Positions 45,765-56,488 of a stretch of 64,000 nt of DNA are shown one piece after another. A model generated the notes under the pieces. The model saw only the letters and a list, made by a program, of their open reading frames with translations, was not told the origin of the DNA and made no database searches. The position numbers were made by a program, and so were the translations under genes. Positions within the stretch are counted from its first letter, which is position 1. Each line of letters opens with the position of its first letter. Origin of the DNA: Listeria swaminathanii (GTDB taxonomy: Bacteria > Bacillota > Bacilli > Lactobacillales > Listeriaceae); the NCBI RefSeq assembly GCF_014229645.1, contig NZ_JAATOD010000002.1, positions 186,001 through 250,000 of the forward strand, read 5' to 3'.

Positions 45765-47219
45765 ATGTCAAAAGAACGCGTGATTATAGTTGGGAGCGGT
45801 ATTTCTGGTTGTATGGCCGCCCTCAGATTAATGCAGGACTATGATGTGACAATAATCACAAAAAGTCAGAAAGAAGAGAGTAACTCCATGCTCGCTCAAG
45901 GTGGAGTAGCTGCAGCAGTGTCAAAAAGCGATACTCCGAAAAAACATTTTAGCGATACATTCCAAGCGGGTTGTTTTCATAATAAAGTCCGTGCGGTAAA
46001 CCAACTCGTTACTTGTGGCCCAATTGTAATCCAAAAATTAATGGAAGAAGGCATGACATTTGACGAGAAGGACGGCGAACTTTTGCTCGGTTTAGAAGGC
46101 GCGCACAGGCTGCCACGAATTTTACATATCGGCGGCGATCAAACTGGCAAATTTCTCACTACTTTTTTACAAGAAAAATTGACGAATATTAACTGGCAAG
46201 AGCAACAAATGGCCATCGAGCTTATTAAACAGAACGATGTCGCGATTGGCGTTCATTGTTTAGATATGGAAAATCAGTTACATACTTATTACGGTGAGCA
46301 TATTATTTTAGCAAGTGGCGGGCTGGGGCAACTTTTTCCGGTTACGACTAATGCGGCAACGATTTCTGGTGATGGATTGGCGCTTGCTTACCGGGCTGGC
46401 GCGAAATTGACCGATATGGAATTTATTCAATTTCACCCAACTTTACTCTTCCTAAATGGGCGTTGTCATGAGCTTATTTCTGAAGCGGTTCGCGGTGAAG
46501 GAGCCACACTTGTTCGCACGGACGGTTCAGCGGTGATGACCAATATTCATCCAATGGCTGATCTTGCACCGCGCGATGTGGTTGCAGCAACACTTTTTGA
46601 AGAAATTGAAACTGGAAATGATATATTCCTAGATATTGATGCGGTCGCTCATTTTGAAGAACGTTTTCCGGCAATCACTGCGAGTTTAGACGCCCACCAA
46701 GTACCATTTCGCGAAACGAAACGAATTCCAGTTCATCCAGGCGCACATTTTTTAATGGGGGGGATTCGAACGGACCTTCACGGAAAAACCAATGTTCCTG
46801 GTTTGTACGCGATTGGTGAAGTGGCAAATGCGGGTGTGCACGGCGCCAATCGTCTCGCTAGTAATTCGCTTCTTGAAACACTTGTTTTTGGCGAGAAAGT
46901 TGCTGAATATATCCGCACACAGGAAACCAAGCCCCAAAATAATCCAGCCATCCCACTCACTAGCCAAGCAAAAGCCCCCCACTTACCAGATAAACAGCTG
47001 CTGCAAGAGAAAATTTGGGAAACGTTGGGGATTACTCGAAAACCAGAGAAAATCACGGAATTTCTTCGCTGGATAGCTGCATTTGATTACGCCAACCACA
47101 CCCGCGAAGCCGCTGAAATCAGCCATATGCTTGTTACTGCAAAATTAATCGCCGAAAGTGCCCTCAAACGAACCGAAAGCCTCGGCGCACATCGAATTTT
47201 AAAAGGAGTAATGAAATGA
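45765..47219 (+). CDS. nadB: L-aspartate oxidase
   Basis: FAD enzyme that oxidises aspartate to iminoaspartate, the first step of NAD synthesis. 484 aa from ATG 45765, behind AGAGGTGG; the frame is open 34 codons further upstream, but these run through the operator region and are not protein-like. [13 protein letters not shown] (about residues 10-22) binds FAD, and [14 protein letters not shown] and [11 protein letters not shown] are family motifs. The stop overlaps the nadC start (ATGA). Confidence 0.95.
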   Translation: MSKERVIIVGSGISGCMAALRLMQDYDVTIITKSQKEESNSMLAQGGVAAAVSKSDTPKKHFSDTFQAGCFHNKVRAVNQLVTCGPIVIQKLMEEGMTFDEKDGELLLGLEGAHRLPRILHIGGDQTGKFLTTFLQEKLTNINWQEQQMAIELIKQNDVAIGVHCLDMENQLHTYYGEHIILASGGLGQLFPVTTNAATISGDGLALAYRAGAKLTDMEFIQFHPTLLFLNGRCHELISEAVRGEGATLVRTDGSAVMTNIHPMADLAPRDVVAATLFEEIETGNDIFLDIDAVAHFEERFPAITASLDAHQVPFRETKRIPVHPGAHFLMGGIRTDLHGKTNVPGLYAIGEVANAGVHGANRLASNSLLETLVFGEKVAEYIRTQETKPQNNPAIPLTSQAKAPHLPDKQLLQEKIWETLGITRKPEKITEFLRWIAAFDYANHTREAAEISHMLVTAKLIAESALKRTESLGAHRILKGVMK

Positions 47220-48061
47220 ACTCAATACTTATGAATCAAGCTATTCACGCATTTTTATTAGAAGATATTGGTCAATATGATTTAAGTGCAGAGACTATTT
47301 TTGCTAGTGATACGATTGGGGAAGGCGCTTTTCTGGCTAAGGAAACTGGTATTCTTTGTGGGGTTGCTATCCCGCCAAAAGTATATGAAATCCTCGGCGG
47401 CAAGGTGGCGTTTGAAGCCTTAAAAAAAGATGGTGATCCGGTCAAAAAAGGAGATATTATCGCAACCGTGACTGCTCCCGTGCGCACACTACTTTCTGGT
47501 GAGCGAGTCATTTTAAATTTAATGCAACGAATGAGCGGAATTGCTAGCCAAACGAATGTAGCCATCAAACAGCTGGATGATCCGGCAATTCGCATTTGCG
47601 ATACACGAAAAACAGCACCCGGTCTTCGCGCCTTTGATAAGTATGCCGTACAGACCGGTGGCGGCTTTAATCATCGTAATGGTCTATATGATGGCGTTAT
47701 GCTAAAAGATAACCACATCGCCTTCTCTGGCGGCATTACCGCGGCTGTAGCTACTGTCCGCGAGAAATTAGGACACATGGTGAAAATCGAAGTCGAAACG
47801 GAAACACCAGAACAAGTGAAAGAGGCCGTCCAAGCTGGCGCAGATATTATTATGTTTGATAATCGCACACCAGAAGAAATCAAGCAGCTCGTTAAGCTCG
47901 TTCCAGCGCATATTACTACTGAAATTTCCGGTAATATTACTTTGGACAATATTAATAGCTATAAAGGTTCTGGAGCAAATTATATTTCTTTAGGCTCGCT
48001 AACCCATTCTGTTCGCGCGCTCGACATTAGTTTTAATAGCAAAGGAGGAAGAATGGCATGA
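47216..48061 (+). CDS. nadC: Nicotinate-nucleotide pyrophosphorylase (quinolinate phosphoribosyltransferase)
   Basis: 281 aa. It decarboxylates quinolinate onto PRPP to form nicotinate mononucleotide. [19 protein letters not shown] (about residues 125-143) carries the substrate-binding Arg and Lys residues, [20 protein letters not shown] (about 147-166) is the family signature, and EVETETPEQ and MFDNRTPEE complete the barrel. The gene overlaps both nadB and nadA by four bases. Confidence 0.96.
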   Translation: MNSILMNQAIHAFLLEDIGQYDLSAETIFASDTIGEGAFLAKETGILCGVAIPPKVYEILGGKVAFEALKKDGDPVKKGDIIATVTAPVRTLLSGERVILNLMQRMSGIASQTNVAIKQLDDPAIRICDTRKTAPGLRAFDKYAVQTGGGFNHRNGLYDGVMLKDNHIAFSGGITAAVATVREKLGHMVKIEVETETPEQVKEAVQAGADIIMFDNRTPEEIKQLVKLVPAHITTEISGNITLDNINSYKGSGANYISLGSLTHSVRALDISFNSKGGRMA

Positions 48062-49158
48062 ACTTACTGGAAACGGTCGAACAAGACACAATGCCGACTC
48101 GTTATAAGCACATGACGCAAACAGAAATGATTGCTCGCGTCACGGAAATTAAAGCCCAGCTTGGCGAAGATCTCTTTATCCCCTGCCACCATTATCAAAA
48201 AGATGAGGTCGTTCCGTTTGCAGATGCGATTGGCGATTCTTTACAATTAGCGCAAATTGCTGCAAGTAATAAAAAAGCGAAACATATCGTTTTTTGCGGG
48301 GTTCATTTTATGGCAGAAACGGCGGATATGCTTACGACAAACGAACAGATAGTTACTTTGCCAGATATGCGCGCCGGTTGTTCGATGGCGGATATGGCAG
48401 ACATTCACCAATTAACAAATGCCTGGCCTAAATTGCAAACGCTTTTTGGCGATACGATTTTACCTGTGACTTATATTAATTCGACAGCTGCAATTAAATC
48501 TTTCGTCGGCGAACACGGCGGTACAACCGTTACATCGAGTAATGCAACCAAAATTGTCTCATGGGCGCTTGAACAAAAAGAACGCATTTTCTTCCTTCCC
48601 GACCAGCATCTAGGCCGGAACACTGCATTTGAACTAGGCATCCCCCTCAAACATATGGCGATTTGGAACCCGATTAAAAATGAACTGGAATACGAAGGTG
48701 ATTTGGACGATTGTAAAATTATTCTTTGGAAAGGCTACTGCTCTGTTCATCAACATTTCACAGTTAAAAATATCGAAAACATTCGTAAAAATCACCCTGC
48801 TATGCGAATTATCGTTCATCCAGAGTGTACGCATGAAGTCGTTTCGTTAGCAGATGATTCAGGTTCAACGAAAAAAATTGTCACAGAAATACGTAATGCA
48901 GCACCCGGTACAGAATGGGCCATTGGTACGGAAGCCAATCTGGTCGGTCGCATTAGCCAAGAAAATCCGGATAAAAAAATCGTTTCGCTCAACCCATTTA
49001 TGTGCCCGTGTATGACCATGAACCGGATCGATTTACCACATTTGCTCTGGACACTCGAAGCCATCCAAAACGGCGAACAACGTAACCAAATAAAAGTTGA
49101 TGCAGAAACAACCAAATTTGCATTAAAAGCATTAGAAAGAATGCTCCAATTAAGCTAA
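48058..49158 (+). CDS. nadA: Quinolinate synthase
   Basis: Condenses iminoaspartate with dihydroxyacetone phosphate. 366 aa. Cluster ligands for the oxygen-sensitive [4Fe-4S] are visible in the Bacillus-type pattern: Cys in [12 protein letters not shown] (about residue 80), in [10 protein letters not shown] (about 225), and in the [10 protein letters not shown] pair (about 317-319). [11 protein letters not shown] near the start is the substrate site. It is the last gene of the nadBCA operon, directly before a terminator. Confidence 0.96.
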   Translation: MNLLETVEQDTMPTRYKHMTQTEMIARVTEIKAQLGEDLFIPCHHYQKDEVVPFADAIGDSLQLAQIAASNKKAKHIVFCGVHFMAETADMLTTNEQIVTLPDMRAGCSMADMADIHQLTNAWPKLQTLFGDTILPVTYINSTAAIKSFVGEHGGTTVTSSNATKIVSWALEQKERIFFLPDQHLGRNTAFELGIPLKHMAIWNPIKNELEYEGDLDDCKIILWKGYCSVHQHFTVKNIENIRKNHPAMRIIVHPECTHEVVSLADDSGSTKKIVTEIRNAAPGTEWAIGTEANLVGRISQENPDKKIVSLNPFMCPCMTMNRIDLPHLLWTLEAIQNGEQRNQIKVDAETTKFALKALERMLQLS

Positions 49159-49159
49159 C

Positions 49160-49195
49160 AAAAAAACGAAAGCAGCGACTGCTTTCGTTTTTCAT
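49160..49195. terminator. Bidirectional terminator between nadA and ylmH
   Basis: AAAAACGAAAGCAG and CTGCTTTCGTTTTT form a perfect hairpin with flanking A and T runs. It closes the nad operon on the plus strand and the dcw-distal operon on the minus strand. Confidence 0.92.
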
Positions 49196-49971
49196 TTTAA
49201 ATAGCCAATTTCGATGCGAATTTTATCTTTCTTCGTTCTGCCCCCAGTCGAGAGCACCTTCACTCGCCCGTATCCCCGCGCAGATAAAACATCCTCTTCT
49301 TCACATTCAAAATCCGGATTTTCCACGGTTTTCCAATTTACTTTAACAAGCCCAGCGACAACCAATTGTTTCGCTTTTTGCCGTGAAATATGATGCGCAT
49401 TACTTATAATCACATCAAGTCGCATACTAGAAACGGTTAAACCCATTTCTTCCCAAACAACCGGTGCATAAACCGCATTAGCCAAATCAGTTTCTTCTAG
49501 CATCACGTTGACTTTACCGATCTTTTCCAACTGTAATGTTAAATAATCCTTCATCGAACTTTCTACTAATAGCTGCCATTCGGTGCCATTATTTAAAATA
49601 TCGCCAAAAATATCGCGCTTCATACCAAGCGACATTAGCGTTCCAAGGATTTTTTGATGCGTGAGTGTCGTAAATTTCACCGGGTAGCGAATATGGAACA
49701 ACGCAATCTCAAAATCAGCTTCTGTCGGCGTGTAATAATCAGGATAAATCAGCGCGCGACGACGTTCCGCGTGCGCCACCCCACCAAAAAATTGGACATT
49801 AATTTGCTCATAGCCACCAATAACGGTTTCGGTAATAAAACGCTGCCTCGGGTCCAAGAAATCCGTCAACTGCGGCGTATATTCATTTTCCACTTGCATT
49901 GTAATCCCTAAAATTTTATCAATAAATGCGTATTCTTCCGCGCGAAAATGCTGATAAATTCCATCCATCAT
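49192..49971 (-). CDS. ylmH: YlmH, S4-domain RNA-binding protein
   Basis: 259 aa. The first 170 residues are the YlmH-specific domain, and the S4 fold follows at about 180-245 (MRLDVIISNAHHISRQKAKQ...VKVNWK). In other Firmicutes YlmH binds stalled or split 50S subunits with peptidyl-tRNA (recent knowledge of the family) and affects division. It is the last gene of the ftsZ-distal operon in this strand order; in B. subtilis divIVA follows, whereas here the nad operon does. Confidence 0.93.
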   Translation of the reverse strand: MMDGIYQHFRAEEYAFIDKILGITMQVENEYTPQLTDFLDPRQRFITETVIGGYEQINVQFFGGVAHAERRRALIYPDYYTPTEADFEIALFHIRYPVKFTTLTHQKILGTLMSLGMKRDIFGDILNNGTEWQLLVESSMKDYLTLQLEKIGKVNVMLEETDLANAVYAPVVWEEMGLTVSSMRLDVIISNAHHISRQKAKQLVVAGLVKVNWKTVENPDFECEEEDVLSARGYGRVKVLSTGGRTKKDKIRIEIGYLK

Positions 49972-50055
49972 AATTTCTCCCTTTCAATCCGTGCCAAGTT
50001 TATTTGCTTTATTATACCATGAAAACACTGCTACTAGGCTAATCTTGCTTCATTA

Positions 50056-50094
50056 TAAAAAAAGCCACCCATATAAAAACGGGTGCGCTTCTTA
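50056..50094 (-). terminator. Possible terminator after yggT
   Basis: On the minus strand AAGC-GC-ACCC and GGGT-GGCTTTTTTT pair with a small internal loop and are followed by Ts. It would partly separate yggT from ylmH. Confidence 0.65.
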
Positions 50095-50382
50095 AAATAA
50101 CATTGGAATAACATATACTTGAATTAAACCAGTTAGGACTCTCATCGCATATTGGAAAATGAAATAAGCCACAAGGGACGAAATATCAAACATACCAATC
50201 GGCGGAATAATCCTTCTAAAGGGTTCTAAAATCGGTTCAAAAATGCGTGCTAGCAATTGGCCAACTTTCGACTCTCTTGCACCCGGGAACCAGCTCATCA
50301 AGAAATAAATAAACATGAGTGTTGGCAACCATCTAACAATAAATAAAATGATTTCCACCACTTGATATAAAATACTTTGCAA
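50092..50382 (-). CDS. yggT: YggT-family membrane protein (YlmG)
   Basis: 96 aa with two membrane helices (about residues 3-25 and 62-90) around the conserved FEPILEPFRRIIPPIGMFDISSLVA-type amphipathic segment (residues about 43-67, motif named only in part). The family takes part in division and envelope organisation, but its molecular role is unclear. The start is a TTG, supported by GAGGTG 9 bases upstream and no better ATG. Confidence 0.88.
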   Translation of the reverse strand: MQSILYQVVEIILFIVRWLPTLMFIYFLMSWFPGARESKVGQLLARIFEPILEPFRRIIPPIGMFDISSLVAYFIFQYAMRVLTGLIQVYVIPMLF

Positions 50383-50404
50383 TCTAGTTCACACCTCTAT
50401 TTCA

Positions 50405-50863
50405 TCACATAAAGTTTTGTTCATCAAGCATTTCGGAAATAGAGCCATCCACTTCCACATTGTCTGGAGTACATAAGAAAATATTATTCCCAACACGTTG
50501 AATATCTCCACCTAATGCATAAACTGTACCACTCAAGAAATCGACAATACGCGTCGCTTGATCATGACTAATACGTTGCAAGTTTACAACAACAGATTTA
50601 TATTCTTTTAAGTAATCCGCAAGTTCTTGTGCTTCTGCATATACACGCGGTTCCGCAAGTACCATCCGACTAGAAAACTGAGCTCCCTGCATACTAACCA
50701 CCTTCGCATCATCTTCTTCTACAGCATAAAAACGGTTTTTATTAGGTCTTTCTTTCTTCGTTTTCTTTTGCATAGGTTCAGGTTCCCTCGCTACTTCTTC
50801 TTCATAATATTCTTCCTCTTCATCTAAGAAAAAGAAAGACTTAAATTTATTCGATAGTCCCAT
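50405..50863 (-). CDS. sepF: SepF, FtsZ membrane anchor
   Basis: 152 aa. An N-terminal amphipathic helix ([12 protein letters not shown], residues 2-13) binds the membrane, an acidic linker follows ([10 protein letters not shown]), and the C-terminal SepF/DUF552 domain (about 60-145; [22 protein letters not shown]) polymerises into rings that bundle FtsZ. It lies 3 bases after ylmE in the same operon and downstream of ftsZ, as in Bacillus. Confidence 0.95.
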   Translation of the reverse strand: MGLSNKFKSFFFLDEEEEYYEEEVAREPEPMQKKTKKERPNKNRFYAVEEDDAKVVSMQGAQFSSRMVLAEPRVYAEAQELADYLKEYKSVVVNLQRISHDQATRIVDFLSGTVYALGGDIQRVGNNIFLCTPDNVEVDGSISEMLDEQNFM

Positions 50864-50866
50864 TTG

Positions 50867-51556
50867 TTACACCTCCATATTATCGTCACTCACCAAAGCT
50901 CTTCCTACTCGTATAAATGTTGCACCTTCTGTAATCGCAATTCCGTAGTCGTTTGTCATCCCCATAGATAACTCTGTACATGGAATATTTTTTAACTGAA
51001 GCGCATGAATTTCTTGCTGCAATTGCTTTAACTCATGAAATACGTGATGCAGCTCTATGTCGCTATTTGTAATAGGTGCCATTGTCATTAAACCAACAAT
51101 CTCAATAAACGTAAAATCTGCTTCTTGTAAAAAAGATAATGCCTCTTCGTTTGAAAAACCATGTTTACTTTCCTCGCCAGAAATATTTACTTGCAGAAAA
51201 CATTTAACTGGTTTAGTAGCGCGCTTTTCGATTTCCTTTGCAAGCGATGATCGATCAAGCGAATGCAAATAATCGATTTGTGGTAACACATCTTTTACTT
51301 TGCGCGTTTGCAAAGAACCAATGTAATGCCAACAAATGTCGTCTTTATCTGCAAGTTCTACTGTTTTTTCTAGGAAAACATCGGCACGATTTTCACCAAA
51401 GTGGCGAATACCTAAATCATAAAGCTCCGTGATTCCAGCTACATCAATCGTTTTCGTAACAGCTACTAACGTTACATCTTCCGGCTGGCGATTACTTTCT
51501 TCACAGGCATGCTCGATTTGTGTCGTTACTTTTTCTAAATTAGCTTGTTTTGTCAT
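50867..51556 (-). CDS. ylmE: PLP homeostasis protein (YggS/YlmE)
   Basis: 229 aa, single-domain alanine-racemase-type TIM barrel. The PLP lysine is in TLVAVTKTID (about residue 35), and HFGENRADVFLEK, HYIGSLQTRK and ELSMGMTNDYG.AI are the family motifs. It carries PLP and buffers vitamin B6 and amino-acid pools rather than catalysing a known reaction. Confidence 0.94.
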   Translation of the reverse strand: MTKQANLEKVTTQIEHACEESNRQPEDVTLVAVTKTIDVAGITELYDLGIRHFGENRADVFLEKTVELADKDDICWHYIGSLQTRKVKDVLPQIDYLHSLDRSSLAKEIEKRATKPVKCFLQVNISGEESKHGFSNEEALSFLQEADFTFIEIVGLMTMAPITNSDIELHHVFHELKQLQQEIHALQLKNIPCTELSMGMTNDYGIAITEGATFIRVGRALVSDDNMEV

Positions 51557-51619
51557 TTTTAATCACCTTATATAATTCCCGAAGCCTTTTATTTAAAACA
51601 CTTCTTGTTATAATCAGAT

Positions 51620-51656
51620 ACCCGGTCACTTGGCAAAGCTTTAAAAGTGGCCGGGT
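51620..51656 (-). repeat. Hairpin between ftsZ and ylmE
   Basis: ACCCGG-TCACTT and AAGTGGCCGGGT pair with one bulge. No T run follows on the minus strand, so it is more likely a processing or partial termination site that separates ftsZ expression from ylmE-sepF-yggT. Confidence 0.6.
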
Positions 51657-51674
51657 GAATTTGTGTTATAAGTA

Positions 51675-52850
51675 TTATCCGCGACGGTTACGGTTACGGA
51701 TAAATGCTGGTACATCAACGTCTGAACTATTTTGTTGTGGTTCAGCTTGTTGTTCATGAACTGGTGCATTTGCTTGTTGTGGTGCGTTTTGCGCGTAATC
51801 ATTTTGTTGTTCGTCTTGTACAGCATAATTAGGACGATTTACTTGAATGGATTGGTTTGGACGACGATTTGCTTGCGCTTGTTGTTGCGCTTGCTTCTCT
51901 TCATCAAAACCTGTCGCAATAACTGTAACGATTAATTCGTCTTGTAGTTCGTCGTTAATAACAGAACCGAAAATCATGTTTACATCTTCATCAGATGCGC
52001 TAGATACGATTTCTGCAGCTTCTTGTACTTCATAAAGGCTAAGGTTAGATCCACCAGTGATATTCATTAGGACACCTTTTGCTCCATCAACAGAAGTTTC
52101 AAGAAGTGGAGACGAGATAGCTTTTTTCGCAGCCTCGGCAGCACGGTTTTCACCAGTTGCAATACCAATTCCCATAAGGGCAGAACCGCGATTAGTCATA
52201 ATTGTTTTTACATCGGCAAAGTCTAAGTTAATTAAACCAGGAACGGCAATCAAGTCAGAAATCCCTTGGACACCTTGACGTAAAACATTATCTGCTTCAC
52301 GGAAAGCTTCAAGCATTGGTGTGTTTTTATCCACAATTTGAAGTAAACGGTCGTTAGGAATCACGATTAATGTGTCTACCGCTTCTTTCATTGCTTCTGA
52401 TCCAACTAGAGCTTGTTTTGTACGTTTTGGTCCTTCAAAACCGAATGGTCGTGTAACCACACCAACTGTTAATGCACCCATTTCTTTTGCGATTTGAGCA
52501 ATAACAGGTGCAGCTCCAGTTCCAGTTCCGCCACCCATTCCAGCAGTTACGAATACCATATCAGAACCTTTTAAAGCTTCTTCAATTTGTTCGCGGCTTT
52601 CTTCTGCTGCTTTTTTACCAATTTCAGGTACAGCTCCCGCGCCTAAACCACGCGTTAATTTTGTACCGATTTGTAGTTTTGTTTCTGCTTTTGCTAAGTT
52701 AAGTGCTTGAGCGTCTGTATTAACGGAGATAAATTCTACTCCTTGAACACCATGCTCAATCATACGGTTTACAGCGTTATTACCGCCGCCGCCAACACCG
52801 ATTACTTTAATTGTTGCCAAACTTTCTGAACTAGTGTCAAATTCTAACAT
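51675..52850 (-). CDS. ftsZ: Cell-division GTPase FtsZ
   Basis: 391 aa tubulin homologue that forms the Z ring. The N-terminal [13 protein letters not shown] (about residues 18-30), the tubulin signature [13 protein letters not shown] (about 104-116) and the T7 loop [11 protein letters not shown] (about 207-217) are intact. A Gln/Asn-rich linker (about 320-378) leads to the C-terminal peptide [14 protein letters not shown] that binds FtsA and SepF. It follows ftsA by 66 bases. Confidence 0.98.
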   Translation of the reverse strand: MLEFDTSSESLATIKVIGVGGGGNNAVNRMIEHGVQGVEFISVNTDAQALNLAKAETKLQIGTKLTRGLGAGAVPEIGKKAAEESREQIEEALKGSDMVFVTAGMGGGTGTGAAPVIAQIAKEMGALTVGVVTRPFGFEGPKRTKQALVGSEAMKEAVDTLIVIPNDRLLQIVDKNTPMLEAFREADNVLRQGVQGISDLIAVPGLINLDFADVKTIMTNRGSALMGIGIATGENRAAEAAKKAISSPLLETSVDGAKGVLMNITGGSNLSLYEVQEAAEIVSSASDEDVNMIFGSVINDELQDELIVTVIATGFDEEKQAQQQAQANRRPNQSIQVNRPNYAVQDEQQNDYAQNAPQQANAPVHEQQAEPQQNSSDVDVPAFIRNRNRRG

Positions 52851-52916
52851 ATTATTGCCTCCTATTTGCCGATTTATACGATTCGATTTTCGTGCTGACT
52901 TACCAGCTATTCGCTT

Positions 52917-54197
52917 TTATTCAAAAAATGCGCCGAAAAAATTCTTCATTTTCGTTGATACTTTTTCGTCATCTGATTTTTTTTGTTTTGGTTTTGGCTG
53001 TTTTTGTTTTGGTGCTTCGTCGTCATAACGCGCTTCACTTGCTGAACTGCTTACGTCGCGTCCTTCTAATTCAGCCATTTGGTAAGCATATTTAATTAAG
53101 CCTACTGCGGTTGTAAAGGATGGTTCACGAACACCAATATAATCAGGAATTGCTAGTCTAACGTGTGCTGCTAATGTTTTTCCAGCCAAATCAATTGCGC
53201 CCGGAATAGCCATCGAGCCACCAGTTAGTACATAGCCTCCTGGAAGATGTGTTTTACCAGCGCGTGTAAGTTCTTCCACTACCAATTGGAAAATTTCTTC
53301 CATACGTGCTTCGATAATGTCTGCAACTTCTACTTGTGTAAAATGTTGTTTTTGATCACTACCGATAACATCAATAGCAAAAACTTCATCTGGAGACGCA
53401 TCATCATAAAAGGCATAACCGTGCTCTAATTTGACACGATCTGCATTGGCAGTTGATGTGTTAAGTCCAAGTGATAAGTCTTTCGTAATGTTATCGCCGC
53501 CAACTGGAATAACACCAGTATACGTTAGTCGTCCTTGTTCGAACACACTAACTGTTGTAGTTCCAGCGCCAACATTCACAAGTGCTGTTCCAAATTCTTT
53601 ATCATCTTCTGACAAAGAGATAGATGCTTCAGCAAGTGGTTGTAAAGCAATATCAGAAATCTCAAGTCCTGCACGTTCCACACAACGTAATGTATTATGT
53701 AAAATTGTTTTTGAACCAGTAATTAATGTGCCTTCCATTTCTAAACGCACGCCAATCATTCCGCGTGGATCTGTAATCCCAGTTAATCCATCCACTACAA
53801 ATTGATCTGGGATGGTATTAATAATTTCTCTTTCAGGAGATAGAGGAACAACTTGAGCTGCATCCATTACATTCCAGACATCTTCATCTGTAATTTCACG
53901 ATTTTCGCTACCTACTGCAACAATTCCTCGGCAAGCCTCTAAGTGTACCTGATTGGATACTACTCCAACGATTACTTGAGAAATTTCAACGCCGACCATT
54001 CTTTCTGCTTGTTCAATTGCCTTTTTGATGGATTCTACAGTCTTGTCTATGTCGATAATGATTCCTTTTTTAATTCCGGAAGATTCGACATTCCCAACAC
54101 CGATAATATTGAGTCTATCGTCAGCCATTTCTGCGATGATTACTTTCACAGAAGCTGTTCCAATGTCTAAACTTACATAAATTTCGCTATCACCCAT
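52917..54197 (-). CDS. ftsA: Cell-division protein FtsA
   Basis: 426 aa actin-like membrane tether of the Z ring. SLDIGTASVKVIIAE (about residues 9-23) is the phosphate-1 motif, the 1C domain follows at about 85-165, and NVGAGTTTVSVFEQG (about 206) and GGYVLTGGSMAIPG (about 328) complete the ATPase core. The tail holds a charged linker (PKQKQPKPKQKKSDDEK) and the membrane-targeting amphipathic helix (TKMKNFFGAFFE). GGAGGTG lies 7 bases before the ATG. Confidence 0.97.
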   Translation of the reverse strand: MGDSEIYVSLDIGTASVKVIIAEMADDRLNIIGVGNVESSGIKKGIIIDIDKTVESIKKAIEQAERMVGVEISQVIVGVVSNQVHLEACRGIVAVGSENREITDEDVWNVMDAAQVVPLSPEREIINTIPDQFVVDGLTGITDPRGMIGVRLEMEGTLITGSKTILHNTLRCVERAGLEISDIALQPLAEASISLSEDDKEFGTALVNVGAGTTTVSVFEQGRLTYTGVIPVGGDNITKDLSLGLNTSTANADRVKLEHGYAFYDDASPDEVFAIDVIGSDQKQHFTQVEVADIIEARMEEIFQLVVEELTRAGKTHLPGGYVLTGGSMAIPGAIDLAGKTLAAHVRLAIPDYIGVREPSFTTAVGLIKYAYQMAELEGRDVSSSASEARYDDEAPKQKQPKPKQKKSDDEKVSTKMKNFFGAFFE

Positions 54198-54561
54198 TTA
54201 TCGGCACCTCCTTTTATTCTAGTCATTTAACATGTATTTATTTCATTTTTTATACCGAGCAAAAGCCGGTTTTTTAACTTGCTTGAAAATGCTATGAAAC
54301 TTCTTTATTTTTATGGCGTTAGTGTAGAATGATTGCCCATTCTGCCTAACATACAAAATCACTTATTTACAGTCTACACTAAGAAAGAAGGTAATAAAAG
54401 CACAAAGAACAATTTTTGGCAAATTCTTAGGATATTTTTTTCATTTTATTCAAAAAGCGAACAAGTGTTGGTATCCCTTGGTTAACGGTTACCATTTTGT
54501 TACCTTTTTGAAACATCTGTTACCTGTAAATTTGCCAAAAGTTGGGAAGCGAAAAGCACGT
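54198..54561 (-). promoter_or_regulatory. ftsA leader/control region (364 bases without a gene)
   Basis: The longest gap in the dcw cluster. It contains a perfect 10-base inverted repeat TTAGTGTAGA (54319-54328) / TCTACACTAA (54373-54382), and between and overlapping them a second stem AGAATG / CATTCT that would compete with it. Weak promoter-like boxes occur on the minus strand (TAGACT-17-TATGTT, near 54347-54376). The area probably carries the ftsA-ftsZ promoter(s). No terminator for divIB is obvious. Confidence 0.55.
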
Positions 54562-55374
54562 TTATTCGTTTGCTTTTTTCTTCTCTTCGGCTTTTTCTTC
54601 AGCTGCTTTTTTCTCCGCGTTTTGTTGATAATAACTTTGGAAATAAGAACCAACTTCGATATCAATAACACCTTTTTGACCGTTTGCTAATTGAGCGACG
54701 ATGGCTGGATAATGTTGCATTTTCTCTGCAAACGAACTTATGTCTGCGGAAACTTGATTGCCATCATTCATATAGAGTACGATATGACTTTTATCGCTGT
54801 CGGTCGGGCTGTAAATCACTTCAGAAATCGAGCTAACGACCTCTTTTGGTAGTTTATTAATTTGCGCTACCATTTTTTCGAGCGTTTTGCCGTTTTCAAA
54901 GTTTTGGAAAAGCAAATCATTACCGATTGGAAATTGTCGTGGTTGATCCGTTAGCATAATGCCACTTTCAAGCACATCGTAGTATTTTCCATCCTTTTGT
55001 TGGTAGCCAATTGTTTTAAATTCAGTAATGTTGATTTTGACGTCATTTAAGCCATCTTTAGAAACGGTCGCATCTTTAATGAGTGTATTTTTTTTGAGTT
55101 GATTTTCAGTTTTTCCATTTCGAATTCCAACTACAAACTCGCCTACTTTAAGTCCGCTTTCTTTTCGTACTTCATTTTCGGTAAGTTGTTTATTACCGCT
55201 CACGGAAATTTTATCAAGCTTACTTAGTGGTGAAAGGAAATAGAGCGTAATGGCTATCAAAATCGCAAAAATTCCGATTAAAATGGCTAGATGTCGTACT
55301 AATTTCTTTTTGCGGTATTTTTTTAGCTCGGGTATACGATTTTCAATGGAAATTACTCGTTTGTTCTCCGCCAT
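54562..55374 (-). CDS. divIB: Division protein DivIB/FtsQ
   Basis: 270 aa bitopic protein. It has a basic cytoplasmic start, one membrane helix (about residues 28-47), a POTRA domain (LDKISVSGNKQLTENEVRKE, about 52-71), the FtsQ domain to about 245, and a Lys/Glu/Ala-rich tail (KKAAEEKAEEKKKANE). It forms a complex with FtsL and DivIC at the septum. AAAGGAG lies 7 bases before the ATG. Confidence 0.93.
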   Translation of the reverse strand: MAENKRVISIENRIPELKKYRKKKLVRHLAILIGIFAILIAITLYFLSPLSKLDKISVSGNKQLTENEVRKESGLKVGEFVVGIRNGKTENQLKKNTLIKDATVSKDGLNDVKINITEFKTIGYQQKDGKYYDVLESGIMLTDQPRQFPIGNDLLFQNFENGKTLEKMVAQINKLPKEVVSSISEVIYSPTDSDKSHIVLYMNDGNQVSADISSFAEKMQHYPAIVAQLANGQKGVIDIEVGSYFQSYYQQNAEKKAAEEKAEEKKKANE

Positions 55375-55396
55375 TTTATTCGCTCCTTTCTGCGAT

Positions 55397-56488
55397 TTAT
55401 TTCATAATGCTAAGAACTGCTTCCACTAGTTTCGCTACTGCATCAGGTCGTCCCATTTGTTTGGCGCTTAATTTCATACTATTTAATTTGGCTTCATCGT
55501 TTAAAATGGAATCAACGGTCGCCATTAAATCCGTATTTTGTAGTTCAGCTTCTGTGATCACGATTGCTGCATTATTTTTTTCTAATGCGCGCGCGTTATA
55601 TTCTTGGTGATTCGCTGTTACGTAAGGGCTCGGTATCAAAATACTTGGCACCCCAAGCGCGGTAAGTTCTGCAAGCGTGGTCGCCCCAGCTCTTGAAACA
55701 ACCAATGTCACTGCATTTAAAATTTTCGGCATATCATAAATAAATGGTTGAACACTTATATGATTCCCTAAATGTAGCTCGGCTAAAGCATCTTTTATTT
55801 TTTCATAATGTACTTCGCCGGTAACATACAGCAGTTGAAAATCACGATTGTTCCATTCTGGTAAAATTGCCTCGACTGCTTCGTTCACACCACGAGCGCC
55901 TCGGCTACCTCCAAAGACAAGCACAGTTGGCTTTCCAGAAATAAGTCCGTATGATTCAAGCGCTCCTTCTGAGTCAACACCTACAACTTCCGAAGCACGT
56001 GGATTCCCAGTAAAAACAATTTTTTCTGATGCAAAAGAATCGCTTACTTCTTCAAAACAAATCGCTACTTTATAAGCATAACGACTTAAAAATTTATTCG
56101 TTAAGCCAGCAACACTATTTTGTTCGTGAATTAACGTTGGGATTTTCAGTTTTGCGGCTGCGTAAACGACTGGACCACAAACATATCCGCCTGTACCGAT
56201 AACTACATCAGGTTTAAAATCACGTAAAATTTGTTTGCTTTTTTTGACACCGCTCAGAAAACGCATGACTGTTTTAATATTTTCAACAGATAATGAACGT
56301 TTAAAACCAGTGATTTCAATTGCTTCGAAAGGAATGCCTTCTCGTTTTACGATACCAGCTTCTAGTCCTTTTTCGGTGCCAATATATAAGAATTCCGCTT
56401 CTGGATGCATTTTTTTTAGTTCTCTGATGAAAGCAAGCGCTGGATAAACGTGTCCTCCAGTACCTCCACCACTTATTGCTACTTTCAT
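55397..56488 (-). CDS. murG: UDP-GlcNAc:lipid I transferase MurG
   Basis: 363 aa GT28 glycosyltransferase that makes lipid II on the inner membrane face. The N-terminal glycine loop [14 protein letters not shown] (about residues 6-19), the second loop [10 protein letters not shown] (about 94), and the UDP-binding signature [22 protein letters not shown] (about 260-280) are present. The ATG overlaps the murD stop (ATGA). Confidence 0.97.
   Translation of the reverse strand: MKVAISGGGTGGHVYPALAFIRELKKMHPEAEFLYIGTEKGLEAGIVKREGIPFEAIEITGFKRSLSVENIKTVMRFLSGVKKSKQILRDFKPDVVIGTGGYVCGPVVYAAAKLKIPTLIHEQNSVAGLTNKFLSRYAYKVAICFEEVSDSFASEKIVFTGNPRASEVVGVDSEGALESYGLISGKPTVLVFGGSRGARGVNEAVEAILPEWNNRDFQLLYVTGEVHYEKIKDALAELHLGNHISVQPFIYDMPKILNAVTLVVSRAGATTLAELTALGVPSILIPSPYVTANHQEYNARALEKNNAAIVITEAELQNTDLMATVDSILNDEAKLNSMKLSAKQMGRPDAVAKLVEAVLSIMK

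Noticed and set aside
54458..54471. SOS-box-like CGAACAAGTGTTGG upstream of ftsA
   Set aside because: It breaks the consensus in the right half (GTTGG instead of GTTCG) and is far from a convincing promoter; LexA control of ftsA is not expected.
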